From NCBI RefSeq assembly GCF_020177265.1, contig NZ_JAIVMC010000005.1, positions 1-64,000 of the forward strand: DNA of 64,000 nucleotides. Direction: 5' to 3'. This stretch comes from Pseudooceanicola marinus. Its GTDB lineage: Bacteria; Pseudomonadota; Alphaproteobacteria; Rhodobacterales; Rhodobacteraceae. The notes beneath the pieces were generated by a model. It was not told where the DNA came from. It saw nothing but the letters and a program-made list of their open reading frames with translations, and did not search any database. A program made the position numbers and the translations under genes. This document shows, piece after piece, positions 26,156 to 34,915 of this stretch. Within the stretch, counting starts at the first letter, position 1. Every line of letters begins with the position of its first letter.

Positions 26156-27439
26156 TTACTGGAAGAGCGACAGCAGGGTCTGCGGCGCCTGGTTGGCGAT
26201 CGACATCGCCTGCACCGCCAGCTGCTGTTGCACCTGAAGGGCTTGCAGGCGCGCCGACGCTTCTTCCATGTTGGCATCCACCAGGGTGCCGATGCCCGAC
26301 TTCAGGCTATCGACAAGGGTCGAGATGAAGTCCGACTGGGTCTCGATGCGGCCCTGCACGGAACCGAAGGAGGCCGCGGCGTCGATCGAGGTCTGGATCA
26401 TCCCTTCGATATCGGCCAGGGCGTTCTCGACGCCGGTGTCGGTGGTCACGTCGATATTGGCCACCTCTTCCAGGCCACCGCCGATGGTGTTCCCAGCCGC
26501 AGCGTATTCGCTGACCGCGACAGAGATGTTGTCGCCGGTCACGCTGGAACCGGTGAAGGTAATCACGCCGGTGGTCGCGTTGAAGGTTGCCGCCACCGTC
26601 GAGCGGTCATCGCCCATGGCTTCGGCGGCATACTTGTTGAACGCCTTCACCAGGCCTTCGCCCACGTCGGTGATCGTATCGCCGTCCCGCGCGACATACT
26701 TGATGTCGTTGGCGTCCGTGGTGTTCACACCCGCGGCGAAGTTGCCCGCACCGGCGCTGAGCGCGATCGAGAAGCCGGCCCCGGCCGAGACATCGTCAAT
26801 GGTCACGGTGGTGGTCGGCGGCGTACCGGCGGCAGTCAGCGCCGTGGCGGTCGAATCGGCCGGGCCGGTCAGGTTGTTGCTGGCCGCGGCGATTGCCGTG
26901 CCGCCAACCTCGGAGGCCTCGGTCCCGAGGTCCTGCTTGGTCACGGCGATCTGGCCGACGGTCACGCCCGAAGAGGAGCGATCAAGCGACCCCAGCACGT
27001 TGACGGTGCCGGAGCCCGCCTCGGCTTCCTTGTTCGACAGCAGGTTCAGGCCGTTGAACTGCGCCGCCGAAACGGTGGCGCCGATCGAGTCGGCCAGGGC
27101 GTCGATGTCGGCCTGGATCTTGTCGCGGTCGACGTTCTCTTCCTGCGCCGCGACGATCTTTTCCTTCATCTGGGTCAGAAGGTCGTTCACGGTTTCCGAG
27201 GCGGAGCGGGCCACGGCGACGGTGGATTCCCCCAGGCCCAGGGATTCGGAGATCCCCTTGAAGCCCGCCACGTCGGATTCCATCACCTTGGAGATGGCCC
27301 AGACGGCCGAGTTGTCCTTGGCGTTGGCCACCTTCTTACCGGTGGAGATGTTCCCCTGCACCTGCGTCAGGTTCTTGTTCACATTGCTCAGGGTCTGCAG
27401 CGCGACCATGGCGCTGGTGTTCGTCAGAATGCTGGACAT
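26156..27439 (-). CDS. fliC: Flagellin FliC
   Basis: Filament subunit, the only flagellin in the window. The 427-residue product has the N-terminal D0/D1 helices (NTSAMVALQTLSNVNKNLTQ, ISTGKKVANAKDNSAVWAIS) and the C-terminal D1/D0 helices (LVDANMEEASARLQALQVQQ, ending APQTLLSLFQ). Between them is a variable central part (residues about 150-340) of Thr/Ala/Gly/Val. This layout is normal for alphaproteobacterial flagellins. It has a long leader (see 27440-27786), with flaF and flbT downstream as regulators. Confidence 0.95.
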   Translation of the reverse strand: MSSILTNTSAMVALQTLSNVNKNLTQVQGNISTGKKVANAKDNSAVWAISKVMESDVAGFKGISESLGLGESTVAVARSASETVNDLLTQMKEKIVAAQEENVDRDKIQADIDALADSIGATVSAAQFNGLNLLSNKEAEAGSGTVNVLGSLDRSSSGVTVGQIAVTKQDLGTEASEVGGTAIAAASNNLTGPADSTATALTAAGTPPTTTVTIDDVSAGAGFSIALSAGAGNFAAGVNTTDANDIKYVARDGDTITDVGEGLVKAFNKYAAEAMGDDRSTVAATFNATTGVITFTGSSVTGDNISVAVSEYAAAGNTIGGGLEEVANIDVTTDTGVENALADIEGMIQTSIDAAASFGSVQGRIETQSDFISTLVDSLKSGIGTLVDANMEEASARLQALQVQQQLAVQAMSIANQAPQTLLSLFQ

Positions 27440-27564
27440 GCGGTGTTCCTTTGGTCGTTGGGCGCTTTACGCCCGTTACACATCCCGCCCCCCACGGGAC
27501 GGATCGAATGTCATTCTGACGGGTGCAGGCACGCGGAACTCCGCGAGGTTGATCCCGATCACGG

Positions 27565-27585
27565 AGGTGCCACAACGTGGCACCT
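27565..27585 (-). promoter_or_regulatory. Perfect hairpin or palindrome in the fliC leader
   Basis: AGGTGCCAC-AAC-GTGGCACCT is a perfect 9-bp inverted repeat around a 3-base loop, about 125 bases upstream of the fliC ATG. If the transcript starts near the CtrA-like box at 27665, this would be an mRNA stem-loop and a candidate FlbT/FlaF target; otherwise it is an operator. Confidence 0.45.
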
Positions 27586-27664
27586 GCCGATCAAGGGATC
27601 CCGGTCGCGGTTTCCCTGCCTGCGCCATCCCGAAGGATGCGAGGGGCAGAATGCGCGCCATATC

Positions 27665-27679
27665 CTAACGCTTTCCTAA
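27665..27679 (-). promoter_or_regulatory. CtrA-like box upstream of fliC, CTAA-N7-CTAA
   Basis: CTAACGCTTTCCTAA reads TTAG-N7-TTAG on the fliC strand. Each half differs from TTAA by one base with correct spacing. It lies 226 bp upstream of the fliC ATG. Confidence 0.4.
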
Positions 27680-27786
27680 CTGCGGCACGGACCGTTTCGG
27701 GCATTTGAAACAAAACGAGGGGACTTTCCCGGACCTCCCGTGACGGATGGCCCGCCGCGGCGCGCCATCCCTGGGCCAGAACAAGC

Positions 27787-28146
27787 TCAGGCGCGCTTTT
27801 CCAGTTTGTTATCATGTTGTTGCAGCAGGGCGGACTTGCGTCCGGTCCGGTCGTAGGTCTCCAGCGTGTTACGGATCTTTCGCAGGGTGGAAAACCGGTT
27901 CGCCACGGTTCGGATCCCCCGCAGCGCCCCGTCCAGAAGGGCCTGATTGCGCTGCGCCTTGCCGCGCAACGGCTGCAGCCGCTCCGGCGTCATGTCATCG
28001 AGCGCGTTCAGCTGGTCGATCAGCGTCTCCTTCGCCTCCAGCAGGCCGGGCAGCGCCTCCAGCCGGCCCGCGGTCAGCACCGCGCGCTCCTGGTCCAGCA
28101 GCGCGTCCAGTTCGTCGATCAGCGCCTGATGGGGATCATGGGTCAT
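27787..28146 (-). CDS. FlgN-like export chaperone, hypothetical
   Basis: Product of 119 residues, fully helical and charged, with ALIDELDALLDQERAVLTAG, EALPGLLEAKETLIDQLNAL and a C-terminal basic RKIRNTLETYDRTGRKS. This pattern resembles FlgN, the chaperone of hook-associated proteins FlgK and FlgL; those substrates are not encoded in this window. It overlaps the flgJ-like gene by 4 bases. Identification rests on composition and place in the cluster. Confidence 0.65.
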   Translation of the reverse strand: MTHDPHQALIDELDALLDQERAVLTAGRLEALPGLLEAKETLIDQLNALDDMTPERLQPLRGKAQRNQALLDGALRGIRTVANRFSTLRKIRNTLETYDRTGRKSALLQQHDNKLEKRA

Positions 28147-28490
28147 CGGGTCGTCTCCTTCGTGAGGGAATCGTAGAGGGTTTTCGCCAGGCCGATACCA
28201 CCGGCCTCGACCATCGCGCGGGCCTGTTCCTCGCGCAGGAACGAGGCGAATTGATCCTCCCCCGCGCCGCCGCCGAACTGTTCTGGTGTTCGGCCCAGCC
28301 CGGCAGATTTCAGCATCTCTGTCAGGAAGCCCGTTTCCAGATCGCGAGCGGCTCGCCACAGGGGGCCGTCGCGTGGCGCCGCACCCGGGGGCCCGGGCAA
28401 CGATTCGAAGGGCGGCGGGCGTGACAAGGCAGGAGACGGCAGGGGAGACGGCCTCCCCACGGTAGGCAAGGCGGACAGGGGGTCGGGCAT
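28143..28490 (-). CDS. Rod-binding protein, FlgJ N-terminal type
   Basis: Product of 115 residues with a Pro-rich N-terminus (about 1-42) and the rod-binding domain: RAARDLETGFLTEMLKSAGL, GAGEDQFASFLREEQARAMV and GGIGLAKTLYDSL. It lacks the muramidase domain of enterobacterial FlgJ, as is usual in alphaproteobacteria, so another enzyme must open the peptidoglycan. ATG 28490 is chosen because the upstream open frame lacks family similarity. Confidence 0.85.
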   Translation of the reverse strand: MPDPLSALPTVGRPSPLPSPALSRPPPFESLPGPPGAAPRDGPLWRAARDLETGFLTEMLKSAGLGRTPEQFGGGAGEDQFASFLREEQARAMVEAGGIGLAKTLYDSLTKETTR

Positions 28491-28540
28491 CGCGACATCC
28501 TCCAATTTGATCGAGTTTCCCCGAAAATGGTCCTGCACCG

Positions 28541-28555
28541 GTAAAGATGCGGTAA
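28541..28555 (+). promoter_or_regulatory. Weak CtrA-like box, GTAA-N7-GTAA(C)
   Basis: GTAAAGATGCGGTAAC keeps the N7 spacing with one mismatch in each half. It lies in the 112-bp region between the flgJ-like gene and fliK, 47 bp before the fliK start. Weaker than the other boxes. Confidence 0.3.
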
Positions 28556-28602
28556 CCGGACTTGAGACAGGATGGGGCCACGGAAGAAATCCGGAGGTTG
28601 CC

Positions 28603-31374
28603 ATGACCATTTCCTCTATGCCCCCCGCGCTCCTGTCAGCGCTCTCCGCGCGCGGCGCGGCCGGCGACGGTGCAAGCACCGCGCGTGATGCGCGCCCCGA
28701 CGACGACGGGGGATTCGGCGCGATCTTTGCCGAGGCAGGCCTCCTTCGGGACAAGGGGCAGCGGCCTGATACGCGCAGCGGCACCGGGTCGGATGGCGGG
28801 GCAGACCCGAATTCCCCTGCAGACAAGGACAGGACCAAGTCCGAGGAGGCGACCCGCGCTGACAGCGCGGCGGAACCGCATGCCGCGCCTGAGTCGTCGT
28901 CGCACACCGACGGTCCCGCCGAAGCCGATGTCCCCCCGGTGCCCGAAGATCGCCGCAGGTCCATAACCGTCAGCCCGGCCAATGGCATGGGCACGGCTGA
29001 CACGCCGCGCGCCCAGTCGCCCGAGGTCATGACCGCCAGGACCGCTCCCACGCAGGACCAATCCGCCACGCCACCCACCGCTCGCGCCGAACGGACCACG
29101 GCGCCCGTTCATCTCACGGCCAAGGAAGGCGGCGCGGGCGCTCCGCCCCCCTCCACGACCGCATCGCAGAGCGATAGCGCAATCGATCCAGGGGGTCTGG
29201 TGCCGCGGAGCAGCAAGGTCACCGCTACGGGGGATGCAGGTGTACCCCCGTCGCCCCGCAGCCGTCCCGTTCCTGCGACCGAGGTCGGGCGGCGCTCAAC
29301 CCTCGGCACGACCGACCCGGCTCAGGGCCCATCCCGATGGCCCGTGGCGGACACGCCCCCGCAGCGCAGCGGCATCACCTCGGCCCAGATGGCAACGACG
29401 GACACCGTACCGCGTGACACGGCCGGGCCTCGCCTTGCACCAGTCACGACTGCCATCAATCGCACCGGCTCGCCCGCCCCAGGCTCGACGTCACCGGGGA
29501 AGCGCCTCTCCGCGCGCCCCACAGCGGCAGACCAGGCCCAGGCCGCCCCCACGACGCCCCAGCCCGCGAAATCGCTGCAAGGGGAGCCTCGGATGCGCGA
29601 CGTCCCCCTTGCAGCGAGTCGGCATCCCGAAGCGGTCGCACGACCGACCGTGTCCACCGAACTGACTACAGGGAAACTGAGCGGGACGGTCGGGGACGCG
29701 GGTTCGCCGCCGCCGACCGTTTCTCAACCTCTGGGACGCACATCCACCCCGCCGAGCCTCGCGCGATCCGAAACGTCGGATGCGGTGCGTCACCAGTCAC
29801 CTTTGCCCGCATCAAAGATGGCTCGCCCGCGGCCAGCGCCCGGAGCGCAGGCAGTCACGGGTGATGCCCCGCAGGATAGCTACACGTCCTTCCGCAGGGC
29901 GGGTCCGGAGAGCCCTCAACGCCCCCCGGAGGCCTTTGCGCATCGCGCCGAACCGAAGCTGGACTTGCGGAGATCAGACGACACCCCGGCGGCGCCCCGG
30001 CGCCTCAGCGCGTTCGAACGGGACCCGGATCGCCTGACGCAAGGACTCTCAGGCAGGGCATCAGCCAGGCTCTCCGCCGCACCGGTGACCTCGGCGCCCG
30101 CAACACCCGCCGCTTCGGCGACGCTAGCGCAACCAGGCCAACCCGTTGGCAGCCTGTCGGAAATGACACCACCGGCCACCGCCCAGCCCGCACCAAAGCC
30201 CGAGTCGACCGCGCCCGGGGCGGACCGCCCCCTGGTCGCACAGGCCGAGACACGGCCGTCCGCTGCCCCGCCATCTGCCGGCTCCGTCCCGAAGGCCGGC
30301 GCCGACACCCTGCCCCCCGCGTCCGACCGGACGACGCCCGTGCCGCCGACCCAAGCACCGCGCACCCGCGCAGACGCGCCACCGGCACCGCCCGCGGCCG
30401 AGACCCAGCCGCAAATCACGCGACCGGCGCCTCCTGCCAAGGCCACAATGGCCCCTGCGCAGTCAGGCAACACCGCAGACGTCGAACCATTCTCCAGCGC
30501 GCTCTTCCGCAGTCAGCGTCGGGTGAAAACCGACACTGGGCGCAGCTCGGTCCCCGACGCAGACCGTCCAGCAGCCGCGCCCCGCCCCGTGCAAGAGGCA
30601 CCGCCGGCTTTCCAGCGTGCGAGCCTGGAAACGCGCCCCGGCGCCCCCGCGGCGGATCCGCTGCCCCGCGACCGACGCGCGCCGGAGGCAGAGCTGCCCC
30701 GTGACGGGCCCCGCTCGCCTGTGGCGCCGCGCGCTCCCGTGGGCCCCGCCGCACCACAGGTGGTCTCCACCGCACCCCCCGTATCTCCGGCGGCCGTGCC
30801 CCCGGCGACCGGGCAGGTCCTGCCGGGCGACCAGACGCTCGACGTCGAAAACCTGCCAGGGGAGCGCGACGGCCCGCTGCCCTCGGGGGAGCTGCCCCAG
30901 ACCGCCGGGGAAGCCCTGCGCCTTTCCGCCAGCGCCACCCGCCCGGACATGGCCCGCCCCCTGGCGCAACAGATCGCCCAGCAGATTGCCCAGGCTGCCG
31001 GTCGGGCTGCCCAGGCCCCAACGGAGGTCCGGCTGGACCCCGAGGAGCTGGGTCGCGTCACCCTGCGCCTGTCGACCGAGGAGGGCGGCGTCACCCTGCA
31101 TGTCACCGCCGAACGGGCGGAGACCTCGGACCTCATGCGCCGCCACATCTCGCTCCTGGAGGAGAGCTATCGCAGCCTGGGCTACGACCGCATCGAGATT
31201 GCCATCAACGGACGTCAGGCCGGCGGTCATCCCGGCCAGGGCAGCCAGGGCAATGGTCAGGACACGGCCGCCGGCACCGGCGGAGCCCCCCTGATGCAGC
31301 CCGCGCCAGAGGCCAGCGCCGCCGCACCGGCCCCCTCACCGGGATCGAGCGACCGGATCGACATCCGCCTCTGA
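28603..31374 (+). CDS. fliK: Flagellar hook-length control protein FliK
   Basis: Exported molecular ruler that triggers the FlhB switch. The C-terminal about 130 residues form the Flg_hook domain (TEVRLDPEELGRVTLRLSTE, GVTLHVTAERAETSDLMRRH, SLGYDRIEIAINGRQAGGH). The preceding 790 residues are a Pro/Ala/Thr/Ser/Arg-rich disordered region. At 923 residues it is about twice the enterobacterial FliK. GGAGG lies 7 bases upstream of ATG 28603. flgD follows in the same operon. Confidence 0.9.
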   Translation: MTISSMPPALLSALSARGAAGDGASTARDARPDDDGGFGAIFAEAGLLRDKGQRPDTRSGTGSDGGADPNSPADKDRTKSEEATRADSAAEPHAAPESSSHTDGPAEADVPPVPEDRRRSITVSPANGMGTADTPRAQSPEVMTARTAPTQDQSATPPTARAERTTAPVHLTAKEGGAGAPPPSTTASQSDSAIDPGGLVPRSSKVTATGDAGVPPSPRSRPVPATEVGRRSTLGTTDPAQGPSRWPVADTPPQRSGITSAQMATTDTVPRDTAGPRLAPVTTAINRTGSPAPGSTSPGKRLSARPTAADQAQAAPTTPQPAKSLQGEPRMRDVPLAASRHPEAVARPTVSTELTTGKLSGTVGDAGSPPPTVSQPLGRTSTPPSLARSETSDAVRHQSPLPASKMARPRPAPGAQAVTGDAPQDSYTSFRRAGPESPQRPPEAFAHRAEPKLDLRRSDDTPAAPRRLSAFERDPDRLTQGLSGRASARLSAAPVTSAPATPAASATLAQPGQPVGSLSEMTPPATAQPAPKPESTAPGADRPLVAQAETRPSAAPPSAGSVPKAGADTLPPASDRTTPVPPTQAPRTRADAPPAPPAAETQPQITRPAPPAKATMAPAQSGNTADVEPFSSALFRSQRRVKTDTGRSSVPDADRPAAAPRPVQEAPPAFQRASLETRPGAPAADPLPRDRRAPEAELPRDGPRSPVAPRAPVGPAAPQVVSTAPPVSPAAVPPATGQVLPGDQTLDVENLPGERDGPLPSGELPQTAGEALRLSASATRPDMARPLAQQIAQQIAQAAGRAAQAPTEVRLDPEELGRVTLRLSTEEGGVTLHVTAERAETSDLMRRHISLLEESYRSLGYDRIEIAINGRQAGGHPGQGSQGNGQDTAAGTGGAPLMQPAPEASAAAPAPSPGSSDRIDIRL

Positions 31375-31412
31375 GCCCGCCGCCCCTCCCCGGACCATCC
31401 GAAGGACCCGAC

Positions 31413-32084
31413 ATGGACAGTATCACCAGTGCCACCGCCGCCGCCGCCAACAGCGCCCGCCCCGCCACCACACCGGAAACGGCCACCGCCATTTCCTCCG
31501 ATTTCGAGACCTTCCTGCAGATGCTTTCGACCCAGCTGCAGAACCAGGACCCGATGGATCCCGTGAAATCGGAGGATTTCGCGGTGCAGCTGGCCACCTT
31601 CTCCGGTGTCGAACAGCAGGTGCTGACCAACACCCTGCTGCAGGACCTCTCCTCGCGCATGATCGCCTCGTCGATGTCCGACCTCGCCTCCTGGGTCGGG
31701 CTGGAGGCGCGCTCCGCCGCGCCGGCGGCCTGGTCCGGCACGCCGGTGGACGTGTCGATCAACCCGCTGGCCGCGGCCGACCGCACCATCCTCGTGGTGC
31801 GCAATGCCAGCGGCAGCGAGGTGCACCGCGCCGCTGTTCCGATCACCGCCGACACGGTCAGCTGGGACGGACGCAATGCCGCGGGCCAGGTCTTGCCCCA
31901 CGGCAATTACACATTCGAGCTGGAGAATTACGCGGGGGACGATCTGCTGGCGACGGATCCACTGGAAAGCTACGCGCTGGTCACCGAGGCGCGGATCATG
32001 GACGGGCAGACCGTGCTGGTCACCGCCTCGGGCGAGCTGGTGCCGAGTGATCTGGTCACCGGTTTGCGCCAGCCCGACGACTAG
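31413..32084 (+). CDS. flgD: Flagellar hook-capping protein FlgD
   Basis: Scaffold for hook assembly. The 223-residue product has the conserved N-terminal motif FETFLQMLSTQLQNQDPMDP and the FAVQLATFSGVEQQV stretch, then a Tudor/FLN-like C-terminal part (TVSWDGRNAAGQVLPHGNYT). The hook gene flgE usually follows flgD but is missing here; the flagellar cluster ends at this gene. Confidence 0.94.
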   Translation: MDSITSATAAAANSARPATTPETATAISSDFETFLQMLSTQLQNQDPMDPVKSEDFAVQLATFSGVEQQVLTNTLLQDLSSRMIASSMSDLASWVGLEARSAAPAAWSGTPVDVSINPLAAADRTILVVRNASGSEVHRAAVPITADTVSWDGRNAAGQVLPHGNYTFELENYAGDDLLATDPLESYALVTEARIMDGQTVLVTASGELVPSDLVTGLRQPDD

Positions 32085-32289
32085 GCCGCCCCCTCTGCCG
32101 CCCTTGCAACCCAGCAGGTCACCCGCACCGGAGACGACCCCGCGCGGGTCCGCTCCAGTATGGCCCGCCGTGCCACGCTGATCAGCCCGGCATGACAGGC
32201 CTCGCCCCTGGCGGCCATAACCCGGCCGCACCCTTGCCCCGCCCGGGCCAGGCGGCCTAGGACTGTCCCGACCTCTGCAAGGGATCTTC

Positions 32290-33309
32290 ATGGCCCGCCC
32301 GCCCGACCTGCTCAAAGAGCTTCACGCCGATCTGACCTCACGCCACCCGGCTCCGCCCCCCGATCGGTGGCAGTCCCTTGCCGGCGGACGCAGCAACCTG
32401 TGCTGGCGTCTGCCCCGCGAGGGTCCGGACCAGGCAGAGGATCTCTGCACAGAGCAACCGATGGGCCAGGCACCTCGCTGGCCGTCCGGAACGACGGCCA
32501 ACCAGCCGGCCGACGCCACATCGGACGGCGCAAATTCAGGCGACAGGGTGCTGAAGCTCTACCGGCCCGATCGGAGCAGCCCGCTGTTTCCAAATGATGC
32601 TGCGACCGAAGCCGCCTGTCTTGCCGCGCTTGCAGGCCCCGGACCAGTCTTGGCCCCCAGGATGCTGGATCACTGGCACGGCCCGCTGGGGCCCTGCCTG
32701 CTCTACCGGCACCTGCCCGGCCCGACCTGGCGCGAGGGCCCCGAGGCAGTGGCCCGTCTGCTGCGGCAGCTGCACGCCCTGCCAAAGGACAGGCAACCCG
32801 CCGGGCTGCGCTGCCTGGAAACCAGCCCGATGGCGCTACGGGCCGCGATTGTCCGGGATTTGCCCAAAGCCCCCGCCAGCGACAGCCCCGGGCAGGCCCG
32901 GCTGCGCGCGGCGCTGGCCGAGGTGTCGGATCCCGGCCCGCTGCCGCCCGCGCGACAGGCCTGGCTGCACGGCGATCCGGTGCCTGGCAATATCATCATG
33001 ACCCCTGCGGGCGCGCGTCTGATCGACTGGCAATGCCCGGCCCGGGGCGATCCCTGCCACGATCTGGCACTTTTCCTGTCGCCGGCCATGGGGGTGCTCT
33101 ACCTGGCTCGACCCCTGTCGAAGACCGAGCGTGCGGCCTTCCTGGCCGCCTACGACGACCGGGCCATCACCGACCGGCTTTCGGGGCTGGCCCCGCTGCT
33201 GCACCTACGGATCGCGGCCCATTGCCTGGCCCGTGCCGCGGAAGGATCGGCGCCCGATGCTCGTGCCGCCGAGGCGGAACTGGCCGCCTTCGACGCGCGA
33301 GCGCCATAA
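32290..33309 (+). CDS. Aminoglycoside phosphotransferase/choline kinase-family protein
   Basis: Kinase-fold protein of 339 residues. The catalytic loop HGDPVPGNIIMT (residues about 224-235) supplies the catalytic Asp and metal-binding Asn, and IDWQ follows as the DFG-equivalent with Gln in place of the usual Glu or Asp after IDW. The Gly-rich nucleotide loop (LAGGRSNLCWRL) is separated from the VLKLY lysine strand by an about 40-residue polar insert (PREGPDQAEDLCTEQPMGQ and on), longer than normal. The substrate is unknown. It is convergent with ubiB. Confidence 0.8.
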   Translation: MARPPDLLKELHADLTSRHPAPPPDRWQSLAGGRSNLCWRLPREGPDQAEDLCTEQPMGQAPRWPSGTTANQPADATSDGANSGDRVLKLYRPDRSSPLFPNDAATEAACLAALAGPGPVLAPRMLDHWHGPLGPCLLYRHLPGPTWREGPEAVARLLRQLHALPKDRQPAGLRCLETSPMALRAAIVRDLPKAPASDSPGQARLRAALAEVSDPGPLPPARQAWLHGDPVPGNIIMTPAGARLIDWQCPARGDPCHDLALFLSPAMGVLYLARPLSKTERAAFLAAYDDRAITDRLSGLAPLLHLRIAAHCLARAAEGSAPDARAAEAELAAFDARAP

Positions 33310-33379
33310 CCACCGCCCAGGAAAGGAAACGGGGCCCGCCCCGGTCTGGAACGGACCCCGCAGACCTCAGTTCGCGGGC

Positions 33380-34912
33380 TCAGCTCAGCCCGGCACCGAC
33401 CAGCACCAGCACGGCCCCCAGGGCCAGGCCCCCAGCCCCCCAGCCCAGGCGCGACCAGAGCGACGGGCGCTGCGGCTTCGGCGGTCCCTGCAACTGGCGC
33501 GTCAGCACCTCGTCCACCAGGTCCGGCAGGCGGGGCCCGTAGCGGCCCAGCACCTTCACCGTGCGGCCCAGATCGGTCAGCATGGCGCGCGGGCCGATGC
33601 TTTTCTCGATGTATTCCTGCACGATGGGCTTGGCGGTGTCCCAGATATTGATCGACGGGTTGAGCGAGCGCGCCACCCCTTCCACCACCACCATGGTGCG
33701 TTGCAGCAAGATCAGCTCGGTCCGCGTCTCCATGCCGAAACGCTCCGTGACTTCAAAGAGATAGCTCAGCAGCCGCCCCATCGAGATGCGCGTGGCATCC
33801 ATGCCGAAGATCGGTTCACCGACGGCGCGCAGGGCGCGGGCGAACTCTTCCACGTCGCGGTCGGCAGGCACGTATCCGGCCTCGAAATGCACCCGCGCGA
33901 CGCGGTGGTAATCACGCTTGATGAAGCCGTAGAGGATCTCGGCATAGACCCGGCGGGTGTATTCGTCGATGTGCCCCATGATGCCGAAATCATAGGCCAG
34001 CAGCGTGCCGTCGGCGGCCACCTTCAAGTTGCCGTGGTGCATGTCGCCGTGGAAGTACCCGTCGCGCAGCGCGTGGTTCAGGAAGAGGGACAGCACCCGT
34101 TCGCCCAGCTCCGCGCGGTTGATGCCGATGGCATCCATGGCGTCCGTGTCGCCGAGGGGGATCCCTTCGACCCAGGACATGGTCATCACCCGGCGGCCCG
34201 AGTGGAACCAGTCCACCGCCGGCAGCTTGAACCCCGCGTCACCCTCGGTATTGGCCGCGTATTCGCTGGCGGCGGCGGCCTCCAGGCGCAGGTCAAGCTC
34301 CGCCCGGACCACGCCGTCGAAATGCTCGATCACATCCGAGGGCCGCAGGCGGCGGGAGAACGGCGCCAGGGTCTCGATCATCCAGGCGGCGAAATAGAAG
34401 GCGTCCACGTCCTTGCGGAAGGCCTTCTCGATCCCCGGGCGCAGGATCTTCACGGCGACTTCCTGGCCGGTCTCGGCCAGGCGCGCCTTGTGCACCTGCG
34501 CGATGGAGGCGGCGGCGATCGGTTCGCTGAACTCGGAGAAGAGCTCTTCCGCCGGGTGGCCCAGCTCGGTCTCCACCGCCTGCATCGCCTCATCACGGCT
34601 GAAGGGCGGCAGCTTGTCCTGCAGGACACGCAGCTGCTGCGCCAGATCGGGGCCCACCACGTCGGGGCGGGTTGACAGAATCTGGCCGAACTTGATGTAG
34701 GCCGGGCCGAGCGCGGTCAGCGCACCGGGCAGCGGCGGCTGGCTGGGGTCGCCCTTCAGGCCGAGGAACTGGAACGGCCAGCCGATGACCCGGGCGGCCA
34801 GGCGCAGCAGCGGCGGCGCATCATAGGCGTCCAGCAGCAGCTTCATCGCGCCCGAGCGTTCGAAGGTGGCGCCGGTGCGAACCAGGCGCCAGATGTTGTG
34901 GGGGCCGCGCAT
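33380..34912 (-). CDS. ubiB: UbiB-family atypical kinase, ubiquinone biosynthesis
   Basis: Membrane-associated ABC1/ADCK-type ATPase needed for ubiquinone synthesis. The 510-residue product has the KxGQ motif (KFGQ, residues 74-77) and the A-rich nucleotide loop ([13 protein letters not shown]). The catalytic loop ([17 protein letters not shown]) is followed by [11 protein letters not shown], and a C-terminal membrane helix is present ([17 protein letters not shown]). It lies 3 bases downstream of ubiE and forms an operon with it. Confidence 0.94.
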   Translation of the reverse strand: MRGPHNIWRLVRTGATFERSGAMKLLLDAYDAPPLLRLAARVIGWPFQFLGLKGDPSQPPLPGALTALGPAYIKFGQILSTRPDVVGPDLAQQLRVLQDKLPPFSRDEAMQAVETELGHPAEELFSEFSEPIAAASIAQVHKARLAETGQEVAVKILRPGIEKAFRKDVDAFYFAAWMIETLAPFSRRLRPSDVIEHFDGVVRAELDLRLEAAAASEYAANTEGDAGFKLPAVDWFHSGRRVMTMSWVEGIPLGDTDAMDAIGINRAELGERVLSLFLNHALRDGYFHGDMHHGNLKVAADGTLLAYDFGIMGHIDEYTRRVYAEILYGFIKRDYHRVARVHFEAGYVPADRDVEEFARALRAVGEPIFGMDATRISMGRLLSYLFEVTERFGMETRTELILLQRTMVVVEGVARSLNPSINIWDTAKPIVQEYIEKSIGPRAMLTDLGRTVKVLGRYGPRLPDLVDEVLTRQLQGPPKPQRPSLWSRLGWGAGGLALGAVLVLVGAGLS

Positions 34913-34915
34913 CGC

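Larger units (their letters stand above)
27440..27786. other. fliC leader and promoter region
   Basis: The 347 bases between fliC and the flgN-like gene (both minus strand) hold a perfect 9-bp hairpin at 27565-27585, a CtrA-like pair at 27665-27679 and an inverted repeat GGATGGC/GCCATCC near 27744-27769 that may end the upstream operon. No gene is seen. Confidence 0.5.

Noticed and set aside
26228-27679. Two long plus-strand open frames (483 and 466 codons) over the flagellin gene
   Set aside because: They are antisense shadows of fliC, whose terminal helices are unmistakable.
28603-31000. Tandem repeats or recombination array within fliK
   Set aside because: The region is low-complexity Pro/Ala/Thr/Ser coding sequence; I found no periodic DNA repeat unit.
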